NCBI GenBank assembly: GCA_018058135.1
Contig: JAGPCK010000020.1
Location: 1-47,175, forward strand
Direction: 5' to 3'
Origin: Bacteroidia bacterium
Lineage (GTDB): Bacteria > Bacteroidota > Bacteroidia > UKL13-3
Length of the DNA stretch: 47,175 nt
Shown here: positions 7,196 to 15,252 of the stretch, piece by piece
Position numbering within the stretch: the stretch's first letter is position 1
Layout: each line of letters starts with the position of its first letter
Translations under genes and position numbers: made by a program
The notes under the pieces: generated by a model
Databases searched by the model: none
Told to the model about the DNA's origin: nothing
The model's input: the letters and a program-made list of their open reading frames with translations, nothing else

Positions 7196-8356
7196 CTATT
7201 TTTTCAACTCATACTTTTTGAACTCAATATCACCCGATAACACCTTTCGATAAGTGGCATGTATTTTTAAAGTACGGCACCCAAGCGCCTGCAAAAGTGA
7301 TTGCATTTTAGGGTTGAAGTCGCCAACCCACGCCAATTCGAAGGTGTCCATACTGGGCCATTTAGTTACTTCATTGTAGAAATTTATAATCATACCTGTT
7401 TCAATACCAATGTTCTGAAACTTAGGTTTTACACCAAAAACGATTCCTTTTAATCGTTTGGGCTTTTGAAATGACCTGTAGTAGAGAAAACGTAATTTAT
7501 TCCATAAATGCATTTTACCATCCAGATGACGGAATATTTCATTTGCTTCAATAATATTGATGAAAAAGCCTGCCGGTTCACCATTGGCATAGGCAAACCA
7601 TACAAAGTTATCAATAACAATGGGCATAATGCTTTTGAATATATCCTTAACCGTCTCTGTACTCATAGGGTTAAAGTTTTCATGTCGCTCCCAAGCTGCG
7701 TTGTATATCTCACAAAAGTCTTCAGAAAAACGGTCAATGTGGTTGCGGTCAAATTGTTCAAAGGTGTAAGCATCGTTCCCGGTTACACGCTCAGAAATAC
7801 GTTTGAAACGTTCGTAATTAAAAGACTGTTTAGAAACTTCGCTGGTGGTTTGTTCAAAAAACTTATTGAATCCGTATGATTCGAAAAACTCCTGATAATA
7901 GGGCGGATTGTAGTTTTCAAGATAGGAGGGGTGTTCAAATCCGAATATCATGAGCCCCCAGAAACGGTCTCGTTCACCAAAATTTATTGGACCATCAATT
8001 ACCTGTATGCCTTTACGGGTAAGCCAGTGCGCTGCTGCATCAAACAGCGTATAAGAAGCCTCTATATTATTCGTGCACTCAAAAAATCCGATACCACCTG
8101 CTTTTGTTTTGGCGCGCACATTGGCTTCATGGTCAATAAACGCAGCAATGCGGCCGATTAATTTTTTATTCTCATCATACAAAACCCACCTGCGGGCTTC
8201 ACCGTGTTTGAAATATCCGTTCTTGTTAGGATCAAACACAGCATTGATATCATTGTCTAACGGGCACACCCATTTCGGGTCGTTGGCATATAACACCCGG
8301 GGTACATCTAGAAAATCCTTTTCCAATGAGCTGTTTCGAACCTGAATTAATTTCAT
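7196..8356 (-). CDS. GNAT-like conserved protein, 386 residues
   Basis: A soluble 386-residue protein without signal peptide or membrane segment. The opening (DFLDVPRVLYANDPKWVCPL, then FKHGEARRWVLYDENKKLIG and RIAAFID) is the hallmark of a widespread, uncharacterised family usually labelled GNAT N-acetyltransferase-like. The latter half contains GVKPKFQNIGIETGMI, resembling the acetyl-CoA pyrophosphate loop (Q/R-x-x-G-x-G/A). Substrate unknown. It is monocistronic, with its own consensus promoter 32 bases upstream and tRNA-Lys beyond its 3' end. The coding call is firm; the activity is inferred from fold resemblance only. Confidence 0.82.
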   Translation of the reverse strand: MKLIQVRNSSLEKDFLDVPRVLYANDPKWVCPLDNDINAVFDPNKNGYFKHGEARRWVLYDENKKLIGRIAAFIDHEANVRAKTKAGGIGFFECTNNIEASYTLFDAAAHWLTRKGIQVIDGPINFGERDRFWGLMIFGFEHPSYLENYNPPYYQEFFESYGFNKFFEQTTSEVSKQSFNYERFKRISERVTGNDAYTFEQFDRNHIDRFSEDFCEIYNAAWERHENFNPMSTETVKDIFKSIMPIVIDNFVWFAYANGEPAGFFINIIEANEIFRHLDGKMHLWNKLRFLYYRSFQKPKRLKGIVFGVKPKFQNIGIETGMIINFYNEVTKWPSMDTFELAWVGDFNPKMQSLLQALGCRTLKIHATYRKVLSGDIEFKKYELKK

Positions 8357-8387
8357 TAATCGTGCTTAAATTGATAAATTGCGCCCT

Positions 8388-8416
8388 CAAAAATACTAAT
8401 TCCCGCGAAATACAAA
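8388..8416 (-). promoter_or_regulatory. Promoter of the GNAT-like gene
   Basis: Minus strand TTTG (8413-8416), 17 bases, TATTTTTG (8388-8395): exact match to the consensus. The leader would be about 25 bases. Confidence 0.75.
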
Positions 8417-8421
8417 CAGAT

Positions 8422-8961
8422 ATGTTAAATTTAGGTGATAAGCTTCCGGCTTTTGATTTATTAGGTGTTGACGGTAAACGTCATAACCAGTTTGAGTATG
8501 CCGACCGTTATGCGGTGGTGGTGGTGTTTACGTGTAACCATTGTCCGCAATCTTTGGCCTATTGGCCGCGTTTAATTCATTTACTTGAAAAATTTGAGGC
8601 CGATAATCTTGGAATTATAGCCATAAACCCCAATGATGCTGCACAGGCTCCTGAGGATTCATATGACAATATGCTGAAGTTGGCCAAACACCACAATCTG
8701 GTGGAACGTAATTTCCGCTACCTGCATGATGAAAGCCAGGAATTAGCTCAAAAATTTGGTGCACAAAGAACGCCTGAAGCATTTTTGTTTAACTCCAAAC
8801 GTGAGCTGGTGTACAAAGGTGCTATTGACGATTGCTGGGAAAATGCCAACATGGTTACCCGCATTTGGTTGGAAGATGCTATCGAAAGTGCTTTAGATGG
8901 TATTGAGGTAGACTTCCCTGAAATACCTGCTGTGGGCTGCTCAATTAAATGGAAGAAATAA
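8422..8961 (+). CDS. Thioredoxin-fold (AhpC/TSA-like) protein
   Basis: A 179-residue thioredoxin-fold protein. It starts MLNLGDKLPAFDLLGVDGK, the usual opening of peroxiredoxin/thiol-oxidoreductase proteins, and has FTCNHCPQS with Cys at residues 38 and 41 where thioredoxins have CxxC. Near the C-terminus AQRTPEAFLF carries the cis-proline (TP). No signal peptide, so cytoplasmic. The function is likely redox exchange or peroxide reduction; the partner is unknown. I chose the ATG at 8422: a start at 8326 would run into the divergent GNAT-like gene and its promoter and would add sequence foreign to the family. A related family has CNHCP in place of a peroxiredoxin motif and is simply called thioredoxin family. 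Confidence 0.9.
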   Translation: MLNLGDKLPAFDLLGVDGKRHNQFEYADRYAVVVVFTCNHCPQSLAYWPRLIHLLEKFEADNLGIIAINPNDAAQAPEDSYDNMLKLAKHHNLVERNFRYLHDESQELAQKFGAQRTPEAFLFNSKRELVYKGAIDDCWENANMVTRIWLEDAIESALDGIEVDFPEIPAVGCSIKWKK

Positions 8962-9019
8962 TATACCGCGGTTTATAAGTTCAAAGTAACGTTGAATATT
9001 TAAACCGTAGTGTTAGCAT

Positions 9020-9835
9020 ATGAACGCACTTACCCACAAAGTCATTGTAATTACCGGTGCCTCATCAGGCATAGGGGCTGCCTGTGCTTTAGATTTTGCC
9101 TCATATGAAACTAAACTTGTGTTGGCTGCGCGCAACACAGATAAATTGCTGCAAGTGGCTGAAGCCTGCAAAGCAAAAGGCGCTAAAGTGATTACCGTAG
9201 CTTGTGACGTGTCAAAAGAAGAAGATTGCCAACGCCTCATAGAAGAAAGCATCAAAGCATTCGGAACAATTCATGTGCTGGTGAATAATGCCGGTATTTC
9301 CATGAGGGCGTTGTTTGAAAAAACGGAATTACATGTTATCCGTCAGGTAATGGATATTAACTTTTGGGGAACAGTGTATTGCACCAAATATGCGCTTCCT
9401 TACATTCTGAAAGAAAAAGGCTCTGTGGTGGGGGTATCTTCCATTGCCGGTTATAAAGGATTGCCCGGACGCACCGGTTACTCCGCATCTAAATTTGCCA
9501 TGCAGGGTTTTTTGGAAGCGTTGCGGGTAGAGAACATGAAAAAAGGGTTGCACGTATTGATTGCTTGTCCGGGTTACACCGCTTCCAATATTCGAAATGT
9601 GGCACTCAACAATGAAGGTAAGGCACAAAGCGAAACCCCGTTGGATGAAAGCAAACTGATGCAACCCGAAGAAGTGGCGCATTACATTACTGAGGCAGTA
9701 ATTAACCGCAAACGAACTTTGGTGCTTACCACACAAGGCAAGATGGCCGTGTGGCTCAATAAATTTTTCCCTGCGTTAACAGATAAACTGGTGTACAACA
9801 CCATCGCTAAAGAACCTGATTCACCTTTCAAATAG
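9020..9835 (+). CDS. Short-chain dehydrogenase/reductase (SDR)
   Basis: A 271-residue classical SDR. The NAD(P)-binding motif TGASSGIG is at residues 12-19, NNAG follows in the first third, the active Ser lies in VVGVSSIAGYKG, and the catalytic Tyr-Lys pair in YSASKFAMQGF at about residue 155. It reduces or oxidises a hydroxyl/keto group with NAD(P)(H); the substrate cannot be told from sequence. It is preceded by the thioredoxin-like gene and followed 11 bases later by argS, with which it may be cotranscribed. The C-terminal part (KMAVWLNKFFPALTDK) is typical of the DHRS7-like branch. No signal peptide. Confidence 0.92.
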   Translation: MNALTHKVIVITGASSGIGAACALDFASYETKLVLAARNTDKLLQVAEACKAKGAKVITVACDVSKEEDCQRLIEESIKAFGTIHVLVNNAGISMRALFEKTELHVIRQVMDINFWGTVYCTKYALPYILKEKGSVVGVSSIAGYKGLPGRTGYSASKFAMQGFLEALRVENMKKGLHVLIACPGYTASNIRNVALNNEGKAQSETPLDESKLMQPEEVAHYITEAVINRKRTLVLTTQGKMAVWLNKFFPALTDKLVYNTIAKEPDSPFK

Positions 9836-9846
9836 AACTACTTTAC

Positions 9847-11622
9847 ATGAGCATCGAACAACAACTTATTTCAGGAATAAAAAACGCGTTCAAAGATTTA
9901 TACGAAGTAGCGGAACTTCCTGCTACTCCTGCATTGGAGCCTACTAAGAAAGAGTTTGCGGGTGATTATACTTTTGTGGTATTTCCATACCTCAAACTCA
10001 GCAAAAAAAATCCCGAACAAACCGCTCATGATTTAGGCGAATACCTGACTAAAAATCTAGATTTTCTTTCAGGCTTTAATGTGATAAAAGGTTTTCTCAA
10101 TCTGGAAATAGGAGACACGTACTGGCTTCATTTTTTGAATGAAACTTACACCAATACTTCTTTCGGAAAATTACCCTCTCGCAATAGTAAGGTAATGGTG
10201 GAATACTCTTCACCCAACACCAACAAACCCTTGCACCTGGGGCATATACGCAATAACCTGTTGGGTTACTCGGTGGCTGAAATACTGGCACATGGCGGTT
10301 ATGACGTAATTAAAGCGAACCTGATCAACGACAGGGGTATTCACATTTGTAAAAGTATGATAGCCTGGATGAAATTTGGTAACGGAGAAACACCACAGTC
10401 TTCAGGAATAAAAGGGGATCATTTGGTAGGCAAATATTATGTGGAGTTTGATAAGGCGTATAAAGTCCAGATAGAAGAACTGGTTGCTTCAGGAATGGAA
10501 AAAGACAAAGCCGAAAATGAAGCAGCACTTATTAAAGAAGCCAAAGAACTGTTGTTGAAATGGGAGAAGGGAGATGAAGAAACACTTCGCATCTGGAAAA
10601 TGATGAATGGTTGGGTGTACGATGGCTTTGATGTGACCTATAAAAGATTGGGTGTTAACTTTGATAAGTTTTATTACGAATCAAATACCTATTTGTTGGG
10701 TAAAGACGCGGTGAAAGAAGGATTAGACAAAGGTGTTTTTTATCAGAAAGACGATGGCTCCATTTGGATTGATTTGACAGAAGAGGGGCTTGACCATAAA
10801 CTGCTGCAACGTTCAGATGGCACCTCGGTTTACATTACACAGGATATAGGTACCGCCCAGTTAAAATACGATGACTACCACATGGACCGCTCGGTTTACG
10901 TGGTGGGCAATGAACAGGATTACCACTTTAAAGTACTACAGCTGGTGCTTAAACGTTTAGGGAAATCCTATGCTGACGGGGTATATCACCTTTCTTACGG
11001 CATGGTTGATTTGCCTTCAGGCAAAATGAAATCACGTGAAGGAACCGTAGTTGATGCGGATGATTTACTCTCGGAAATGCACGAAACAGCTGAACAAATT
11101 ACCAAAGAGTTGGGCAAAACGGAAGGCTTTACTGAAGAACAACTTCAGGAGTTATATGAGCAAATAGGGCAGGGCGCATTAAAATATTATTTGCTCAAAG
11201 TAGATCCTAAAAAGCGGTTAATGTTTAACCCGGCTGAGAGTATCGATTTTCAAGGCAATACCGGCCCGTTCATTCAATATACCTGTGCCCGTATTTCATC
11301 CATACTTCGTGTCGCAGATGTAGCGGCTGTTACCAAAAGTGAGGCAGTGCCCCTTCAGGCATCAGAAAAGGAACTCATTAATACCTTGTACCGTTTTCCA
11401 TCTGTAATTGATGCGGCATCAGAGGCTTATAGTCCGGCTTTGGTGGCGAATTATGTATATGAAGTAGCTAAGGCCTACAACAAATTTTACCACGAACACA
11501 CCATTTTACGGGAAGAGGACATGGCCATTCGCAATATGCGTTTGCAATTGTGTATGCTCACTAAAACAGTGTTGAAGAAAAGCCTCAACCTTTTGGGAAT
11601 TGCAGCGCCTGAACGGATGTAA
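9847..11622 (+). CDS. argS: Arginyl-tRNA synthetase
   Basis: A 591-residue class I synthetase that charges tRNA-Arg with arginine. The HIGH-type motif is SSPNTNKPLHLGHIRNN (HLGH at residues 130-133), the KMSKS counterpart is GKMKSREG in GMVDLPSGKMKSREG, and the N-terminal Add1-like domain plus the C-terminal DALR anticodon-binding domain (FYHEHTILREED, RLQLCMLTKTVLKKSLNLLGI) are intact. Length is normal for the family. It lies 11 bases after the SDR gene on the same strand. A weak hairpin with a T-run follows it. Confidence 0.97.
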   Translation: MSIEQQLISGIKNAFKDLYEVAELPATPALEPTKKEFAGDYTFVVFPYLKLSKKNPEQTAHDLGEYLTKNLDFLSGFNVIKGFLNLEIGDTYWLHFLNETYTNTSFGKLPSRNSKVMVEYSSPNTNKPLHLGHIRNNLLGYSVAEILAHGGYDVIKANLINDRGIHICKSMIAWMKFGNGETPQSSGIKGDHLVGKYYVEFDKAYKVQIEELVASGMEKDKAENEAALIKEAKELLLKWEKGDEETLRIWKMMNGWVYDGFDVTYKRLGVNFDKFYYESNTYLLGKDAVKEGLDKGVFYQKDDGSIWIDLTEEGLDHKLLQRSDGTSVYITQDIGTAQLKYDDYHMDRSVYVVGNEQDYHFKVLQLVLKRLGKSYADGVYHLSYGMVDLPSGKMKSREGTVVDADDLLSEMHETAEQITKELGKTEGFTEEQLQELYEQIGQGALKYYLLKVDPKKRLMFNPAESIDFQGNTGPFIQYTCARISSILRVADVAAVTKSEAVPLQASEKELINTLYRFPSVIDAASEAYSPALVANYVYEVAKAYNKFYHEHTILREEDMAIRNMRLQLCMLTKTVLKKSLNLLGIAAPERM

Positions 11623-11685
11623 TTTCTTATAAAATATCAATTTCAGATTTTAGCTTGGTGACGTTTTATGCATCTAAATTGCACA

Positions 11686-11708
11686 AAACAGACATTATGT
11701 CTTTTTTT
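11686..11708 (+). terminator. Probable terminator after argS
   Basis: AGACA-TTA-TGTCT (11690-11702) followed by a run of T on the plus strand, about 70 bases after the argS stop. The stem is short and AT-rich, so strength is doubtful. Confidence 0.45.
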
Positions 11709-11770
11709 ATTCGTAAATACACTCATTTTTGGTCATTTTGTCTTCAAAATACAAGTGGTTTACCCTTTGA

Positions 11771-11778
11771 TAAATTCG
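11771..11778 (+). promoter_or_regulatory. Possible minus-7 box before hsp20
   Basis: TAAATTCG, one mismatch from TAnnTTTG and of the same TAnnTTCG form as at rpsA and tRNA-Ser, 31 bases before the ATG. No minus-33 TTG at the usual distance; no CIRCE-type inverted repeat was seen. Confidence 0.35.
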
Positions 11779-11809
11779 GGTATCAACTTAAAAATAAAAT
11801 ACTAAGCAT

Positions 11810-12250
11810 ATGACACTCGTAAGATTTAAAAACAACAACGAATTATTAAGGGACACTTTGTTTCCTAAATTCTTCAACAGCATGGTGGGCGATTTTTTCC
11901 CCGACACAGCCAGCGACAATCGTTTTTTCTCACCCAAAGTGGACATTGTAGAAAAAGATAACCAGTTTGAAGTGCATGCCTCATTACCGGGTTTGAAGAA
12001 AGAGGACATTAAGATTGACCTCAAAAACGATGTACTCACCATTAGCGGAGAGCGCAAGTTTCAAAACGAACAAAAAGAGGCCAAGTACCATTTGGTAGAA
12101 AGTCACTACGGTTCATTCTCCCGCAGCTTTTCGCTTCCTGAAACCGTGAACAAAGAAAGTATTCAGGCGGAGTTCAAAGACGGAATACTGAACCTGACTC
12201 TGCCTAAAGCAGAAGCTAAAGACAACAGTTTAAAAATAGAAATCAAGTAA
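11810..12250 (+). CDS. Small heat-shock protein (Hsp20/alpha-crystallin family)
   Basis: A 146-residue cytoplasmic holdase chaperone. The N-terminal arm (residues 1-40) is followed by the alpha-crystallin domain from PKVDIVEKDNQFEVHASLPG (about 45-64) through KKEDIKIDLKNDVLTISGER to the conserved AEFKDGILNLTLPK near the end. The tail contains LKIEIK with the I/L-x-I/V motif that joins subunits into oligomers. Length is usual. It stands alone between argS and convergent choice-of-anchor genes. Confidence 0.95.
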   Translation: MTLVRFKNNNELLRDTLFPKFFNSMVGDFFPDTASDNRFFSPKVDIVEKDNQFEVHASLPGLKKEDIKIDLKNDVLTISGERKFQNEQKEAKYHLVESHYGSFSRSFSLPETVNKESIQAEFKDGILNLTLPKAEAKDNSLKIEIK

Positions 12251-12278
12251 GGGTAGTTTGTTTTTTCATAGCAGAGAC

Positions 12279-12307
12279 AGCCGTCATTCTTCTGAAGGGC
12301 GGCTTTT
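12279..12307 (+). terminator. Probable terminator after hsp20
   Basis: AGCCGTC (12279-12285) pairs with GGGCGGCT (12297-12304, one G-T pair) and is followed by T residues. It overlaps the last codons of the convergent gene on the other strand. Confidence 0.5.
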
Positions 12308-13495
12308 CTGTTTTATAAGCAACACCACATAAGTAGTGGCCGGTTCATTTATCAACTGTTTTGACTTTTTATTTTTAACCGGTGTGGTAGTTTGAATACT
12401 CAGTTGATTCAAGTTAATATCGTGCTGAAGTAGCTTCTGATGCAGGTAATCTGCAAAAGCCTTTTTCTGTTTATCGCTTACTCCTATATCAATTACATAT
12501 TCGCCACGAGGATAGTTGTGAATGATGGTGAGTATTTTCTGAAAACGCTCTTCTGTTAATCCACCTTGTGCAAAGTTGTTCACTACGTTACTGTCAAAAT
12601 AAATACGTGCAGCAAACTGTTCGGGTGTGGCTCCTAAATAGCGTGGCGACAACAACTGAACTTGTGATTTGGCTTTTTTCTTTTCTTTATTTCTGCTTAC
12701 CGGAGGAGTGTTCCCTGAACTTTTAAACGAACCCGATTCCAAAAACACACCTGAATCGTAAATGGCATCCTTTACATCGGCAATGCATATTTTCAGGTGA
12801 TACGTTTGCCCCGGAATTACGGCACATCTGGCTTCCAGCAAACGGGTAAAACCGTCAAACTGTATATCAAGGGTATCCACCAACCGGCTGAACGGGTCGT
12901 ATACTCTGTAAGCATTGTCTAAGTAGTAATAGCGGTTCTTTTTGTCGTTTACATTATTAACAGTAATGGGTGTTTTTGATTTAGGCAATACCGCCAGATT
13001 TTTAACACCTTTTATTCCCGCACCACTGATGTAAAAAGCAAACACATCATTGAATTTGGAACCTACATATTCCGGATATTCTTCTGATGCAAAAACGTAA
13101 CGAAAAGAAATACTATCGCTAGTTGGAACAAAATCAAATTCCAGTATAGCAGCATCCATGGTTGATTGTCCGGCCAGTTGTGTGAGTTGGGCATCGCCAC
13201 GGGTGTTGAGCATAAAGCTCATACCGTTGTCGTAGTTGGGGCCTTTGGCATTGCGGTAACTGCCGGTACCCAGGTATAAACCTGCTTTCACCGGCATAAG
13301 ATTGTTTTGATTGGTGAATACCTGTATGGCTTTAACTGAACCAGTATAGCGAATATTGCTTATTTCAATTCCATCCGAAAGGAAGGCATTTCGTACCATT
13401 GCGTCAACACTGCTTAAGGTATCGAAAGCCAATTGTGCTTGTGCCGTAAGCTTTAAGAGGGTGAAAACAAAAAATAAACTTGCTGATCTTTTCAC
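12284..13495 (-). CDS. Choice-of-anchor L protein with a degenerate OmpA-like end
   Basis: A 403-residue exported protein: signal peptide at residues 1-20 (ending TAQAQ), then a choice-of-anchor L domain (about 25-265) with SFRYVFASEEYPEYVGSKFN, DVFAFYISG, NLAVLPKSKTPITVNNVN and IYDSGVFLESGSF. Proteins of this kind are secreted or outer-membrane linked. From about 285 the sequence can be laid on the OmpA C-terminal domain of the upstream paralogue (RIYFDSNVVNN at the first strand), but the peptidoglycan-binding core (the NGHTDNVG and NRRVEF segments) is missing, so wall binding is probably lost. The ATG overlaps the stop of the upstream paralogue by four bases: a tandem duplication in one operon. 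Confidence 0.85.
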   Translation of the reverse strand: MKRSASLFFVFTLLKLTAQAQLAFDTLSSVDAMVRNAFLSDGIEISNIRYTGSVKAIQVFTNQNNLMPVKAGLYLGTGSYRNAKGPNYDNGMSFMLNTRGDAQLTQLAGQSTMDAAILEFDFVPTSDSISFRYVFASEEYPEYVGSKFNDVFAFYISGAGIKGVKNLAVLPKSKTPITVNNVNDKKNRYYYLDNAYRVYDPFSRLVDTLDIQFDGFTRLLEARCAVIPGQTYHLKICIADVKDAIYDSGVFLESGSFKSSGNTPPVSRNKEKKKAKSQVQLLSPRYLGATPEQFAARIYFDSNVVNNFAQGGLTEERFQKILTIIHNYPRGEYVIDIGVSDKQKKAFADYLHQKLLQHDINLNQLSIQTTTPVKNKKSKQLINEPATTYVVLLIKQKSRPSEE

Positions 13496-14637
13496 TGCAA
13501 AGGTTTACGAATGATGAATTCAACACGTCTGTTGCGCGATTTTTCTGCTTCAGTGGTGTTGTTGTTTAAAGGTTGTGTGCTGCCGTATCCCTTGTATTTT
13601 ACCTGAGCAGGAGCAACACCCTTTGATATCAGGTAATCGGCCACTGATTTGGCCCTGTTTTCTGAAAGCTGTAAGTTAAATTCAGCAGAGCCAACATTGT
13701 CTGTATGGCCATTTATATCTGTTTTGTAACTTGGATTTAACTTTAACTGTTGCACAATCTTGTTTAGCTCTGCATAATATTTTTCAGGAATAACAGCTGA
13801 GTTAAATGCAAACTCTATGTTAATGGTAATTTTGGCTACAACCGAGTCTTTCACCTTATTTCCGTAACAGTTAAATGAGTTGGCTTCAAGAAATACACCC
13901 GAGTCATACATACCATCATTTACATCAGCAATAGCAATTTTAATGGTATATAACTTCCCCGGAATCACGGCACTTTTAGCAACCAGTTTTGTTGTTATAC
14001 CGTCAAACTGTATGGTGGATTTTTGCTCACCGGGTTGTAGTATAGGATTAGAAATGTAGTACTCTTTGTTGTACAACATATTCACCGAATTGATGGTGAT
14101 GGGAGTGGAGTCATCAGGCAAAACAGCCATGTTACGTGTGCCTTCAATACCCGGCCCTGTGATAAAAAAGCCAAACACATCATTGAATTTTTTGTTGACG
14201 TACTCGGGATATTCTTCGGAACCAAAGATGTAATTAAAAGCAATGGTATCACATTCCGGAATAAAAGAAAACTTAAGCACAGCAATATCAAATAATTTCC
14301 CCGTGCTGATGGAACTCAGGTTGCGGTCGTTTGCAATCATCAGTCCGAGTCTTTTTTGTCTGGAGGTAAGATTCCCGTACTTATTAGGTACTGCCGGGCC
14401 TTGCCAGGAGCCTGTTCCTAAATATACACCCTCACTCATGGATAAAATGGTGCTGCTGTTTTTAAATGTGCCTATAGCATCCAATGCGCCCCAGTAATCA
14501 ATATCCTGTACCTTCATGTTATTACCCACCAGCAGCTGTAAAATCTCTTTTCCGCTGCGGGCACTATCGGGCTGATATTGCGCTTGAGTAACAATACCAA
14601 TGAATAAAATACTCCACAGGAGGGTATACTTTTTCAT
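13492..14637 (-). CDS. Choice-of-anchor L protein with OmpA peptidoglycan-binding domain
   Basis: A 381-residue exported protein. Signal peptide 1-19 (ending VTQAQ); choice-of-anchor L domain about 22-258 with FNYIFGSEEYPEYVNKKFN, DVFGFFITGPG and NMAVLPDDSTPITINSVN; then an OmpA C-terminal domain (about 270-380) with FAFNSAVIPEKYY, INGHTDNVGSAEFN, LSENRAKSVADYL and NRRVEFII, all the peptidoglycan-binding landmarks. It probably sits at the cell envelope, anchored to the wall. The ligand of the choice-of-anchor L part is not known. It is the first gene of a two-gene operon with its paralogue. Confidence 0.9.
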   Translation of the reverse strand: MKKYTLLWSILFIGIVTQAQYQPDSARSGKEILQLLVGNNMKVQDIDYWGALDAIGTFKNSSTILSMSEGVYLGTGSWQGPAVPNKYGNLTSRQKRLGLMIANDRNLSSISTGKLFDIAVLKFSFIPECDTIAFNYIFGSEEYPEYVNKKFNDVFGFFITGPGIEGTRNMAVLPDDSTPITINSVNMLYNKEYYISNPILQPGEQKSTIQFDGITTKLVAKSAVIPGKLYTIKIAIADVNDGMYDSGVFLEANSFNCYGNKVKDSVVAKITINIEFAFNSAVIPEKYYAELNKIVQQLKLNPSYKTDINGHTDNVGSAEFNLQLSENRAKSVADYLISKGVAPAQVKYKGYGSTQPLNNNTTEAEKSRNRRVEFIIRKPLQ

Positions 14638-14692
14638 GCTTCAATGATAACGAATACTACAGAAATTCTTGTACAAGCCTGTAAAAACAATG

Positions 14693-14713
14693 TATGTTTG
14701 CGGTTTATATTTG
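14693..14713 (+). promoter_or_regulatory. Two tandem minus-7 boxes before the DinB-fold gene
   Basis: TATGTTTG (14693-14700) and TATATTTG (14706-14713) are both exact TAnnTTTG boxes. TTG at 14669-14671 is 21 bases before the first. The second ends five bases before the ATG at 14719. Both support that start over an in-frame ATG at 14644. Confidence 0.55.
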
Positions 14714-14718
14714 CAGCA

Positions 14719-15252
14719 ATGAAACCACTTACAACAGAATACCCCGCCTATTATACCCCATACGTTTCTTTAGTAGAAAACAATTCGCTTGAGCCAACAC
14801 TCGAGTTGCAAGTAAGAGCCCTTGATGAATTGTTTTCGCAGGTTAATGAGGAGAAAGCCAACAGTTCTTATGCTGAAGGTAAGTGGAGTATGAAAGAGGT
14901 TTTAGGACATATACTTGATGGAGAGCGAATTTTTTCTTACCGTGCATTATGTATTGCCAGAGGAGAATCACAAGCATTGCCCGGTTTTGATGAGAACGAA
15001 TACGTTACCAATGCTTCTTTTAACCACCAGAGTATTGACGATTTGTTGTTGCAACTGATGTACACCCGAAAATCTACTTTGTTACTGTTGCGCAGCCTGA
15101 GTGAAGCCGATTTAAGTAAAGCAGGAACAGCAAACGGTAAAAGTGTTACGGTCAATGCTATTTTCTGGATTATTGCCGGTCATGCGCAGCATCACCTCAA
15201 TGTGCTTAACACCCGTTACCTTACCAATTCAGGTTCAATTGCTCAGGTTTAA
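14719..15252 (+). CDS. DinB-fold (YfiT/DinB) putative metal-dependent enzyme
   Basis: A 177-residue four-helix-bundle protein of the DinB/YfiT superfamily, unrelated to DNA polymerase IV despite the name. The metal-site histidines can be placed at MKEVLGHILDGERIFSYR (first His) and in IAGHAQHHLNVLN near the C-terminus (HxxHH). Such proteins include thiol-dependent transferases and bacillithiol enzymes; the reaction here is not known. The start at 14719 is chosen because promoter boxes lie upstream of it and inside the longer frame. Its last 32 bases overlap the 3' end of the convergent DNA polymerase IV gene. Confidence 0.86.
   Translation: MKPLTTEYPAYYTPYVSLVENNSLEPTLELQVRALDELFSQVNEEKANSSYAEGKWSMKEVLGHILDGERIFSYRALCIARGESQALPGFDENEYVTNASFNHQSIDDLLLQLMYTRKSTLLLLRSLSEADLSKAGTANGKSVTVNAIFWIIAGHAQHHLNVLNTRYLTNSGSIAQV

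Noticed and set aside
8326..8421. N-terminal extension of the thioredoxin-fold gene
   Set aside because: It would overlap the divergent GNAT-like gene and its promoter and is foreign to the family.
14644..14718. Longer start of the DinB-fold gene
   Set aside because: Two consensus promoter boxes lie inside this extension.
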